This document shows positions 52,387-59,747 of a stretch of DNA of 64,000 nucleotides, piece after piece. This DNA comes from CAXXOK01 sp963678055 (GTDB lineage: Bacteria > Bacillota > Clostridia > Christensenellales > Aristaeellaceae). The stretch covers positions 682,001 to 746,000 of the forward strand of contig OY782679.1 of NCBI GenBank assembly GCA_963678055.1, read 5' to 3'. A program made the translations under genes and the position numbers. Position 1 is the stretch's first letter; every line of letters starts with the position of its first letter. The notes beneath the pieces were generated by a model. It did no database searches. It saw only the letters and a program-made list of their open reading frames with translations, and had not been told where the DNA came from.

Positions 52387-52600
52387 AAGCGACGTCATCG
52401 AAATGGAAGGCACGGTCATAGAAGCGCTTCCCAACGCTATGTTCCAAGTGGAGCTGGCAGGCGGCCACAAGATCCTGGCTCACATTTCCGGTAAGATGCG
52501 CATGAACTTCATCCGCATTTATCCTGGCGATAAAGTCACTATCGAATTGTCGCCGTACGATTTAACCCGCGGCCGTATCACCTGGCGCTCCAAAGGCTGA
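52379..52600 (+). CDS. infA: Translation initiation factor IF-1
   Basis: A 73-residue OB-fold factor that binds the A site during initiation. DVIEMEGTVIEALPNAMFQVEL, HISGKMRMNFIRI and PGDKVTIELSPYDLTRGRI are conserved. The start is TTG at 52379, 8 bases after AAGGAGGA, inside the end of the KOW gene. The TTG start may lower or control its output. Confidence 0.97.
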   Translation: MSKSDVIEMEGTVIEALPNAMFQVELAGGHKILAHISGKMRMNFIRIYPGDKVTIELSPYDLTRGRITWRSKG

Positions 52601-52642
52601 CAACAGCACGCGCCGGACACCTAAGATTTGGAGGTTATCGTT

Positions 52643-52756
52643 ATGAAAGTTCGTCCCTCAGTCAAACCGATTTGTGAAAAATGCAAGATTATCAAGCGCA
52701 AGGGTCGCGTGATGGTCATTTGCGAGAATCCCCGCCACAAGCAGAAGCAGGGATAA
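52643..52756 (+). CDS. rpmJ: 50S ribosomal protein L36, zinc form
   Basis: A 37-residue protein starting MKVRPSVKPICEKCKIIKR. Cys11, Cys14, Cys27 and His32 form the zinc site of the C+ form. TTGGAGG precedes the ATG. It is the last gene of the first ribosomal transcript; a strong terminator follows at 52908. Confidence 0.97.
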   Translation: MKVRPSVKPICEKCKIIKRKGRVMVICENPRHKQKQG

Positions 52757-52907
52757 TGGCTTGTGTCCGTGTTTGACACGGATACCGCCATGCGGGTTTG
52801 CCGGATAACAATGAACATTATGTCTGGTTCGCATCTTGCGGCCGGACCGCTGTTTGTCGTTTTCTCAGGTAACCGATAACCCATCGGCATATACGACTGG
52901 GCTCGTA

Positions 52908-52937
52908 AAAACACCGTATCGACTGATACGGTGTTTT
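52908..52937. terminator. Terminator after rpmJ
   Basis: AAAACACCGTATC (52908-52920) and GATACGGTGTTTT (52925-52937) form a perfect 13-bp stem with loop GACT. It lies between rpmJ and the convergent tetR gene and can act in both directions. Confidence 0.88.
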
Positions 52938-53012
52938 GCTATAGATTTGGTGCAGTTGACTGTGAAGAATGGACGATGGATGTCGCAGTGGGCTTTGCGT
53001 ATGCCACTATGC

Positions 53013-53678
53013 TCATTCATCGTGCTTGCCATCCTGCTGCGGCGTGAGCAGTTTGGTAAAGAACTGGATGTGCGCATGAATGCGGTGCTCGATTGCCGCT
53101 TTATCTTCACCCAGCAGTTCCTCAAGTCTGTATTCGTTTAGCAGGCCTTCCATTGCATAGTAGTACTCGGCGGTGACCGCTTCCACGTCGCAGGGGACAA
53201 TCGCGCCTTGCTCCATCAGGCCGCGCAGTATGGCTTCCGTATAGTCTCTTCGCTGGTGGTACAGGTTGCGCTTGGCCAATTTGGCCGCGGCGGTGCTTAG
53301 CAATGATTCCGTCCGGATAATCTGCTGTGCGGTTTGAAAGAGACGGTTAGAGGTACTTTCGCTGAAACGTTGCATGGTCTGCATGAAAACCGTTTTGACA
53401 TCGCCGGTTTGAATGAAATAGTCGATTTCTTCCTGCGATAAGACCACCGCACGGCTGGCCTGGTCGTAGAAGGCGAGAATCGCTGCAAAAAGGCTTTTTT
53501 TACCGGCGTAATGGTTGTAGAACGAGCTTTCCTTGATGCCGACAGCGCGCGTCAGCTCGCGGATACCCACGTTGGCATAGCCTTTTTCCGCAAATAACTG
53601 CAGACCCGCGCAAAAGAGTTTTTCCTTGGTTGTTGGAGCAGCGTCGATCAATGGTTGTAGATTGTCCTGTACATTCAT
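53013..53678 (-). CDS. TetR-family transcriptional regulator
   Basis: A 221-residue regulator. The DNA-binding domain is at about residues 14-60: TKEKLFCAGLQLFAEKGYANV, IRELTRAVGIKESSFYNHYAGKK. The remaining helical part is the ligand and dimer domain, with no known match. ATG 53678 has GGAGAG upstream. It stands inside the ribosomal protein cluster between rpmJ and rpsM and reads against both. No transporter or enzyme is beside it, so its target may be itself or a distant gene. Confidence 0.9.
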   Translation of the reverse strand: MNVQDNLQPLIDAAPTTKEKLFCAGLQLFAEKGYANVGIRELTRAVGIKESSFYNHYAGKKSLFAAILAFYDQASRAVVLSQEEIDYFIQTGDVKTVFMQTMQRFSESTSNRLFQTAQQIIRTESLLSTAAAKLAKRNLYHQRRDYTEAILRGLMEQGAIVPCDVEAVTAEYYYAMEGLLNEYRLEELLGEDKAAIEHRIHAHIQFFTKLLTPQQDGKHDE

Positions 53679-53695
53679 GCTGAATCTCTCCAATA

Positions 53696-53711
53696 ACTAA
53701 CGTTTGTTAGT
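53696..53711. promoter_or_regulatory. Candidate TetR operator
   Basis: ACTAAC (53696-53701) and GTTAGT (53706-53711) are perfect arms around GTTT. Flanking bases extend the symmetry (AAT on the left, ATT on the right). It lies directly after the -10 box of the tetR promoter, over the start of transcription. Confidence 0.65.
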
Positions 53712-53712
53712 A

Positions 53713-53740
53713 ATTGTAGCGAAACGAAGCAAATTGTCAA
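53713..53740 (-). promoter_or_regulatory. Promoter of the tetR gene
   Basis: Minus strand TTGACA (53740-53735), a 16-bp spacer and TACAAT (53718-53713). Confidence 0.75.
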
Positions 53741-53862
53741 GTGAATTTCCTGTAACCGGGCAGCGGCGATATCCATCAACACTAAATATAGTGGTACTTT
53801 GCGGCTTTGATACTAAACGAAAAAATACTTGGCATATCATACAAAAGAAATCAGTGAAATAG

Positions 53863-53891
53863 TTGTCATGAAAATAAAAATATGGTATACT
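53863..53891 (+). promoter_or_regulatory. Promoter of the rpsM-rplQ operon
   Basis: TTGTCA at 53863-53868, a 17-bp spacer and TATACT at 53886-53891. It supplies the alpha-operon genes after the upstream terminator, with a leader of about 305 bases. Confidence 0.7.
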
Positions 53892-53897
53892 TCCAAA

Positions 53898-54203
53898 GTT
53901 AGACCCTGAAATGATACCGTGGGCGGCTGCGCGTACGAGAAATCGAATGCGACCACGATCAAAGCTTGGTCTGACAACGTTAACAAAGCGTGCACGAATG
54001 GCAACTGTCATCCCAATGCGCGCGGGGTCTTGGGCGGATACCGCCAACGACAAGAGACCCTCAGCCCCAACGGGCCTCTAGCAGGCTCAAAGCAGGTGGG
54101 CATACCAAGGCAAACGGAAACGCTTGCCGGGAACGCAAATTGTGTTTCCGCAGGGTTTTCATGGCCGCGGTTCCCCTGAACATTATGGAGGTGTAACCCA
54201 TAC
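53898..54203 (+). promoter_or_regulatory. Long leader of the rpsM operon
   Basis: About 305 bases without a credible gene between the promoter and rpsM. It is GC-rich, unlike the AT-rich DNA just upstream, with several short complementary segments, so a folded RNA is likely. In E. coli ribosomal protein S4 binds the alpha-operon leader; a similar role is a guess here. Confidence 0.45.
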
Positions 54204-54578
54204 ATGGCACGTATTGCAGGTGTTGACCTGCCCAATGAAAAGCGCGTGGAAGTAGGCTTGACCTACATCTTCGGCATCGGCCCGGCGATCTCCAAAAACA
54301 TTTTGGATGGCACCGGCGTCAGCCCCGACACCCGCTGTAAGGACCTGAACGAACAGGAAGTTTCCAAGCTCCGCGAATTCATTGAAAAGAACGTAAAGGT
54401 AGAAGGCGATCTGCGTCGTGAGGTGTCAATGAACATCAAACGGCTTATTGAGATCGGCTCGTACCGCGGCATCCGTCATCGTCGCGGCTTACCTGTGCGC
54501 GGTCAGAAGACCAAAACCAATGCGCGGACCCGGAAAGGCCCCAAGCGCACCGTTGCAGGAAAGAAAAAAGCAGTATAA
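54204..54578 (+). CDS. rpsM: 30S ribosomal protein S13
   Basis: A 124-residue S13 of the head, contacting the P-site tRNA and the L5 bridge. ARIAGVDLPNEKRVEVGLTYIFGIG and the H2TH part YRGIRHRRGLPVRGQ with TKTNARTRKGPKR are diagnostic. It is the first gene of the second ribosomal transcript. The GGAGG site is 12 bases from the ATG, a little far. Confidence 0.99.
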   Translation: MARIAGVDLPNEKRVEVGLTYIFGIGPAISKNILDGTGVSPDTRCKDLNEQEVSKLREFIEKNVKVEGDLRREVSMNIKRLIEIGSYRGIRHRRGLPVRGQKTKTNARTRKGPKRTVAGKKKAV

Positions 54579-54633
54579 TCTGAATGCCTTATAATCGTTA
54601 TCAAGCGATAAGAGCACGGAGGGAGTTCAACGA

Positions 54634-55035
54634 ATGGCAGCAAAGCAGAAGCTGAAAAGGGTATCGCGCAAAAAGCGTGAAAAGAAGCTCGTCGAACGCG
54701 GCGCAGCGCATATCCGTTCTTCATTTAACAATACCATCGTCACCTTGACCGACACTAAGGGCAATGCCCTGTCGTGGGCGAGCGCAGGCGGACTTGGCTT
54801 CCGAGGAAGCAAGAAATCCACGCCTTTTGCCGCACAGATGGCCGCCGAGACCGCCGCGAAAGCCGCAATGGAATTCGGTCTCAAATCCGTAGAAGTATTT
54901 GTAAAGGGCCCCGGCTCCGGCCGCGAGGCCGCCATCCGCAGCCTACAGGCCGCGGGTCTGGAAGTCAACATGATCAAGGACGTCACGCCCATTCCCCATA
55001 ATGGCTGCCGTCCGCCAAAGCGCAGAAGGGTGTAA
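54634..55035 (+). CDS. rpsK: 30S ribosomal protein S11
   Basis: A 133-residue S11 of the platform. AAHIRSSFNNTIVTLTDTKGNAL and the conserved end GLEVNMIKDVTPIPHNGCRPPKRRRV are diagnostic. The first 16 residues are very basic. GGAGGG precedes the ATG, 55 bp after rpsM. Confidence 0.99.
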   Translation: MAAKQKLKRVSRKKREKKLVERGAAHIRSSFNNTIVTLTDTKGNALSWASAGGLGFRGSKKSTPFAAQMAAETAAKAAMEFGLKSVEVFVKGPGSGREAAIRSLQAAGLEVNMIKDVTPIPHNGCRPPKRRRV

Positions 55036-55050
55036 GGAGGTACAACAGTT

Positions 55051-55680
55051 ATGGCTAGATATACCGATTCAGTATGCCGTTTGTGCCGCCGCGAGAGCAC
55101 CAAGCTTTTCTTAAAAGGCGAAAAGTGCTACTCCTCTAAGTGCGCCATGGAAAAACGGCCCACACCGCCCGGCCAACACGGTCAGGGACGGCGTATGCGC
55201 AAAGCATCCGAGTACGGCATGCAACTGCGCGAAAAACAGAAGGTCCGCCGCGCCTACGGGTTGATGGAGGGCCAGTTCCACCGCACATTTGTCAAAGCGG
55301 AAAGCATGAAGGGCATCACGGGTGAAAACCTGCTGCAGCTTCTGGAGCGTCGCCTGGACAACGTTGTGTATCGTTCCGGTCTGGCATCCAGCCGCGCCCA
55401 GGCGCGCCAGTTCGTTTGCCACGGCCTGATCACCGTTAACGGTAAGAAGGTGGACATTCCTTCGTTCGTTACCAAAGTGGGCGATATGATCGGCATTAAG
55501 GAAACCCGCAAGGATATGGAACACTTCAAGATCGTTAAAGAAGGGATCAACCGTGTCGTACCCAAGTGGCTTACGACCAACGCTGAAGCGCTGACGACGA
55601 AAGTCGAAACGCTGCCCGAGCGGGAGGATATCGATCTCACCTTGCAGGAGAACATGATCGTCGAGTTCTACTCTCGTTAA
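55051..55680 (+). CDS. rpsD: 30S ribosomal protein S4, zinc form
   Basis: A 209-residue S4, a primary 16S binder and mRNA helicase component. The N-terminus holds Cys9, Cys12, Cys26 and Cys31, the C+ zinc form. The S4 RNA-binding domain is RLDNVVYRSGLASSRAQARQ with FVCHGLITVNGKKVDIPS. In Bacillus rpsD is unlinked; here it is in the alpha operon, as in Clostridia. Confidence 0.99.
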   Translation: MARYTDSVCRLCRRESTKLFLKGEKCYSSKCAMEKRPTPPGQHGQGRRMRKASEYGMQLREKQKVRRAYGLMEGQFHRTFVKAESMKGITGENLLQLLERRLDNVVYRSGLASSRAQARQFVCHGLITVNGKKVDIPSFVTKVGDMIGIKETRKDMEHFKIVKEGINRVVPKWLTTNAEALTTKVETLPEREDIDLTLQENMIVEFYSR

Positions 55681-55709
55681 CTATCGGCTTAGAATAGGAG
55701 GGTACAACC

Positions 55710-56654
55710 ATGATCGAAATTGAAAAAGCGCGCATTGATTGCGTAGAATCCAGCGCTGACAATACCTACGCCCGGTTCGTGATCGAACCGCTGGAGTCTG
55801 GGTTTGGCAACACGCTTGGTAACGCACTGCGGCGGGTACTGTTGTCCTCGCTGCCCGGTGCCGCGATCACCAATATCCAGATCGAAGGCATCATGCACGA
55901 ATTCACCGCCATTCCCGGCGTTGTGGAAGACGTGACTGAGCTGATCCTCAATCTTAAGCAGCTTTGCTTTAAGATGCATACGGATCAGACCAAAACCGTG
56001 ACCCTGGATGTGAAGGGGCCCATGGAGCTGAAATCCGGCGATATTCCCATGGATGATGAGATGGAGATGTCAAATCCTGATTTGCACATCGCCACCCTGA
56101 ACGAGGATGCGCACCTGCGCATGACCTTGACCATGGAAAAAGGCCGCGGCTACGTGAGTGCTGATCGCAACAAGGCACACTCCATGCCCATCGGCGTCAT
56201 CCCGATCGATTCCATTTTCACGCCTATCCGCAAGGTGAACTACACCATCGAGGATACGCGTGTTGGAAACGTGACCGACTACGATAAGCTCACGCTGGAT
56301 GTATGGACCAACGGTACGGTGATCCCCGACGAGGCGATCTCCACTGCCGCCAAGATCCTGACCGAGCACCTGAGCCTGTTTGTCAGCCTCACCGACCAGG
56401 TGATGCCTGTCACGTTCACCGATCAGGAAGACGACAAGCGCGAAAAAGTGCTTGAGATGACCATCGAGGAGCTCGACCTGAGCGTCCGCGCCTACAACTG
56501 CTTGAAACGCGCCGGCATTAACACGGTGTCCGAGCTTGTTCAGCGCAACCAGGAAGACATGATGAAAGTTCGCAACCTCGGCCGTAAGAGCCTTGAGGAA
56601 GTCGAACAGAAGCTGCAGGCCTTGAACCTTGCGCTCAAGCCCAGCGAAGAATAA
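55710..56654 (+). CDS. rpoA: RNA polymerase alpha subunit
   Basis: A 314-residue alpha subunit. The N-terminal assembly domain includes RFVIEPLESGFGNTLGNALRRVLLSSLPG; the C-terminal DNA- and regulator-binding domain starts near 245 with LDLSVRAYNCLKRAGINTVSEL and RNLGRKSLEEVEQKL. GGAGGG precedes the ATG. rplQ follows after 32 bp. Confidence 0.99.
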   Translation: MIEIEKARIDCVESSADNTYARFVIEPLESGFGNTLGNALRRVLLSSLPGAAITNIQIEGIMHEFTAIPGVVEDVTELILNLKQLCFKMHTDQTKTVTLDVKGPMELKSGDIPMDDEMEMSNPDLHIATLNEDAHLRMTLTMEKGRGYVSADRNKAHSMPIGVIPIDSIFTPIRKVNYTIEDTRVGNVTDYDKLTLDVWTNGTVIPDEAISTAAKILTEHLSLFVSLTDQVMPVTFTDQEDDKREKVLEMTIEELDLSVRAYNCLKRAGINTVSELVQRNQEDMMKVRNLGRKSLEEVEQKLQALNLALKPSEE

Positions 56655-56686
56655 TTCAATTCACCTACCACAAGGAGGAACCCGAT

Positions 56687-57196
56687 ATGGCACAACGGAA
56701 ACTCGGCCGGACCGCCGACCAGCGCAAAGCGCTGATCCGCAATCAGGTGACCAATCTGATTTGGTATGGCCGGATTGAAACCACGGAAGCGCGCGCCAAG
56801 GAAGTTCGCCGCGCTGCCGAGCGCTTGATTACGCTCGCCGTGAAAGAATGCGATAATACCATTGAAGCGCAGAAAAATTCCCATAATGAAAAAGGGCAGA
56901 TCGTGACGCTTGATGTCGTCAACGATGCACCGTCCAGGCTTGCCGCCCGTCGTAGGATGCTGGCATTCCTCTATCCCGTCTCGGATGTCCGCGGCAAGGA
57001 TGAGGACAAGGACGACTTCGAAGAGCGCACCAAGGGCGTGAAATATCCCGTGGTGGAAAAACTCTTCCGCGAGTATGGCCCCAAGTTCAAAAAGCGCAAC
57101 GAAGAAAAGAAAATCGGCGGCGGTTATACCCGCATCTACAAGCTGGGGCCGCGTCGCGGCGATGCAGCAGAGATGTGCGTCATCGAGATTATTTAA
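56687..57196 (+). CDS. rplQ: 50S ribosomal protein L17, long form
   Basis: The N-terminus RKLGRTADQRKALIRNQVTNLIWYGRIETT and the end GGGYTRIYKLGPRRGDAAEMCVIEI are canonical. At 169 residues it is about 50 longer than the E. coli form, because of a charged insertion in the middle (about residues 60-140, with GKDEDKDDFEERTK). Such long L17 proteins occur in some Clostridia. It is the last gene of the cluster. Confidence 0.98.
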   Translation: MAQRKLGRTADQRKALIRNQVTNLIWYGRIETTEARAKEVRRAAERLITLAVKECDNTIEAQKNSHNEKGQIVTLDVVNDAPSRLAARRRMLAFLYPVSDVRGKDEDKDDFEERTKGVKYPVVEKLFREYGPKFKKRNEEKKIGGGYTRIYKLGPRRGDAAEMCVIEII

Positions 57197-57216
57197 TCGG
57201 CAAACGCTGAAACACC

Positions 57217-57337
57217 CACGCAGGCTGGCAATCATATTACCGCCATTTTGGTCTTGTAAACCCCTTGATGTAGCGCTGCTACTACTTCGGGATTTACAAA
57301 ACCAATCTGACGACAATCTGATTCGCCAGCCTGTGTG
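57217..57337. repeat. 121-bp imperfect palindrome downstream of rplQ
   Basis: The left arm 57217-57264 and right arm 57289-57337 are inverted copies: outer 13 bases CACGCAGGCTGGC against GCCAGCCTGTGTG with one G-T pair, a bulged C at 57324, then 35 bases with 27 identical. The centre holds GTAGC-GCT-GCTAC. T5 follows the right arm. Five of the eight mismatches in the 35-base arms become G-U pairs if the minus strand is transcribed. Confidence 0.8.
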
Positions 57338-57398
57338 TTTTTATTCATCGTTTACCGATACAGCCTGTTGAAAGTGACTACTCTGCATTGTCAGCTGC

Positions 57399-57448
57399 GA
57401 GAGGCAAGCGCCGATCTTACACAAGTGTAAGGGAAGCGCTTGCCTCTC
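57399..57448. repeat. Two-tier perfect hairpin
   Basis: GAGAGGCAAGCGC (57399-57411) and GCGCTTGCCTCTC (57436-57448) are perfect 13-bp arms. Inside, CTTACAC (57416-57422) and GTGTAAG (57425-57431) form a second 7-bp stem, with 4-base internal loops on each side. No strong T-run follows. It may be a second transcript end for rplQ or a protein-binding or RNA element. Confidence 0.75.
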
Positions 57449-57516
57449 TTGCTTTCGCACATCTTGGGTATTTTAGTCATTATTCAGTTTTTATCCAGAC
57501 CATCCTGTCTACCGTC

Positions 57517-57546
57517 AAAAAAAGCCGCGCAATGCGCGGCTTTTTT
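57517..57546. terminator. Bidirectional terminator between rplQ and the GH105 gene
   Basis: GCCGCGC (57524-57530) and GCGCGGC (57534-57540) pair around AAT, with A7 on the left and T6 on the right. The convergent genes on both sides can use it. Confidence 0.92.
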
Positions 57547-57578
57547 GATCTCTTATTCCTGTGGATATTTCGTGTATG

Positions 57579-58679
57579 TTATGGACGCGTACCTGTTTGC
57601 GCTGCCTCGGTGCACATGAGCAGAAACGCGCCGACACCGTGGAGGTCATTGGTGCAGCGTTTGCGATTGCAATAAAAGTCATAATCGCCGATCCAGGTCC
57701 CCTCGGAGATATCATGGATGCATAGATTGTCGCCATCGTAGGTCAGGCGGCTCACAATACCGCGCAGGGCTTTTTCGGCGGGCTGTATTGCGGTTGATGG
57801 CATCACACCCAGCCGAATAGCCTTATACAGCGCAGCCGTAAACAGGCAGGAACAGCTCGTCTCCAGCCAGTTACCGGGCTGGTCACCTTTGTCCACAACC
57901 TGATACCAAAGCCCGCTTGCGTCATCCTGATAGGGGAGGAGCGCTGTGAGCAGATCGCGCGTAATGCGGGTGAGGGTATCGCGGTTTGTGCCGTCCATAT
58001 GTTCCATTTCATTGAGCAATGCGACCGGCACCCAGCCCATCGCCCTGCCCCAGAACTCCGGGGAGCAGCCGGTTTCGGGGTTAGCCCATGCGTGGCGCTT
58101 TTGCAAATCCACAGCATGGTATAAAAGCCCGGTGCTAGGGTCGCGCGTCAATTGTTCCATCAGTGTGGCTTGCAGGGTCACGACATCAAGCAGATCGAGC
58201 CGATCAAAGGTTTTGGCATACTGCGAAAGGAAAGGCCCTGCCATGTACAGCCCGTCCAGCCACATCTGGTCACGGCCCATGGCATTGTGCCAGAAGCCAC
58301 CCCGTTGGTTTTTGGGGAAATGCTCGTAAAACCAGAGGATGGTGTCCATCGCGCTTTTATAGCGTGGATCGCCTGTTGCCTCGTATAGCGGAAATAGAAG
58401 CACCCCCGGTTGGAGATAGTCCAGCTGTCCCGGATTAAACTCCAGAATATCACCATAGGGGTTGATATTGAGGTCAACCCAGGCTTTGATGTAGTCAAAC
58501 AGCCGTTTGTCGCCCGTCAGCTTGTACACTTCGTGCATGCCGCTTAAAAACACCCCCTGGTGATAATAAAACCTGCCGGCAGGCGGCAGGTTTTGAGGGG
58601 TGTATGTACTCATCATGGTTTCGCAGGCGGAAAGCGCAAAGCTAAGCGGTTGTTTTCCGTTTACGGTGATGCTGCTCAT
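57579..58679 (-). CDS. Glycoside hydrolase family 105 (unsaturated rhamnogalacturonyl hydrolase-like)
   Basis: A 366-residue (alpha/alpha)6-barrel enzyme without a signal peptide, so intracellular. The motif GRDQMWLDGLYMAGPFLSQYA contains Asp142, matching the catalytic Asp of YteR-type GH105/GH88 hydrolases, and the later HAWANPETGCSPEFWGRAMGW and NWLETSCSCLFTAALYKA are also family blocks. These enzymes split unsaturated uronic acid from pectin fragments. It starts 6 bp after the aldolase stop, an unusual operon partner. Confidence 0.85.
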   Translation of the reverse strand: MSSITVNGKQPLSFALSACETMMSTYTPQNLPPAGRFYYHQGVFLSGMHEVYKLTGDKRLFDYIKAWVDLNINPYGDILEFNPGQLDYLQPGVLLFPLYEATGDPRYKSAMDTILWFYEHFPKNQRGGFWHNAMGRDQMWLDGLYMAGPFLSQYAKTFDRLDLLDVVTLQATLMEQLTRDPSTGLLYHAVDLQKRHAWANPETGCSPEFWGRAMGWVPVALLNEMEHMDGTNRDTLTRITRDLLTALLPYQDDASGLWYQVVDKGDQPGNWLETSCSCLFTAALYKAIRLGVMPSTAIQPAEKALRGIVSRLTYDGDNLCIHDISEGTWIGDYDFYCNRKRCTNDLHGVGAFLLMCTEAAQTGTRP

Positions 58680-58685
58680 GGGTCG

Positions 58686-59621
58686 TTAGGCTTTGCCGTT
58701 GCAGCCCAGAACGTTAACGATCTTATGCTGAACCATGGAGCGGATACCGCTGCGGGCATCGGTCAAATACTGGCGCGGGTCGAAGTGATCCGGATGCTCG
58801 GCAAAGTGCTTACGCACTTCGGCGGTAAAGGCAAGGCGCAGGTCAGAGTCAATATTGATTTTGCAAACCGCCAGAGACGCAGCTTTGCGCAGCATGTCTT
58901 CCGGTACGCCTTTGGCACCGGGCATGTTGCCGCCGAACTGGTTGATCATCGCAACATATTCAGGCACAACGCTGCTGGCGCCGTGGAGTACGATGGGGAA
59001 CCCGGGAAGGCGTCTGCCGACTTCTTCCAGGATATCAAACCGCAGTTTGGCATCACCGGTGAACTTGAACGCGCCGTGGCTGGTGCCAATGGCAATGGCC
59101 AGGCTGTCGCAACCGGTGCGCTTGACGAACTCTTCTACCTCATCAGGATGGGTGTAGGAAGAATCCTCTGCCGATACCTGAACATCATCTTCCACGCCGG
59201 CCAGGCGGCCCAGTTCGGCTTCAACGGTGATATAGCGGTTTTGGCTGTGGGCGTAGTCCACCACGCGGCGGGTCTGCTCGATATTCTTTTCAAAGGGCAG
59301 ATGGCTGCCGTCGATCATGACGCTGGTGAAGCCGCCGTCGATGCAGCTTTTGGCAGTTTCAAAATCCGGGCCGTGGTCCAGGTGTACGGCGATGGGCAGA
59401 TCGGTGTCTTCCAGGGCCGCTTCGATCATTTTCATGAGGTATACGTGCTTGGCATACTTGCGTGCGCCCTTGGAAACCTGCAGGATCAGCGGTGCGTTTT
59501 CCAGTTTCGCAGCCTCGGTGATACCCTGAATGATTTCCATATTATTGACGTTAAAAGCTCCAATGGCATACCCGCCTGCATAGGCTTTTTCAAACATTTC
59601 CTTTGTGTTAACTAACGGCAT
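58686..59621 (-). CDS. fba: Class II fructose-bisphosphate aldolase family protein
   Basis: A 311-residue zinc-dependent aldolase of glycolysis and gluconeogenesis. AIGAFNVNNMEIIQGI, the HLDHG motif with catalytic Asp82 and a zinc His, VEAELGRLAGVEDDV, AIGTSHGAFKF and the phosphate site VLHGASSV are present. The tagatose-bisphosphate branch is an alternative, but length and motifs fit Fba. GAGGAGG lies before the ATG. It is the first gene of a two-gene transcript with GH105. Confidence 0.93.
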   Translation of the reverse strand: MPLVNTKEMFEKAYAGGYAIGAFNVNNMEIIQGITEAAKLENAPLILQVSKGARKYAKHVYLMKMIEAALEDTDLPIAVHLDHGPDFETAKSCIDGGFTSVMIDGSHLPFEKNIEQTRRVVDYAHSQNRYITVEAELGRLAGVEDDVQVSAEDSSYTHPDEVEEFVKRTGCDSLAIAIGTSHGAFKFTGDAKLRFDILEEVGRRLPGFPIVLHGASSVVPEYVAMINQFGGNMPGAKGVPEDMLRKAASLAVCKINIDSDLRLAFTAEVRKHFAEHPDHFDPRQYLTDARSGIRSMVQHKIVNVLGCNGKA

Positions 59622-59655
59622 AGTACTTGGCCTCCTCTTTCGATATATGGATAGT

Positions 59656-59685
59656 ATAGCATTGTTTGTCCGATTCGTAAATCTT
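59656..59685 (-). promoter_or_regulatory. Possible promoter of the fba operon
   Basis: The minus strand has a clear TATACT box about 30 bases before the ribosome binding site. The -35 is weak (TTTACG or TTACGA at 16-17 bp). Confidence 0.4.
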
Positions 59686-59747
59686 TACAGCATCATATCG
59701 CAACGGTAATGAAACTATGCTATACTGTTGCAAAGGAGTGTGTAGGC

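Noticed and set aside
58560..59615. Open frame of 351 codons antisense to fba
   Set aside because: The aldolase on the minus strand has all catalytic motifs; the plus frame resembles nothing.
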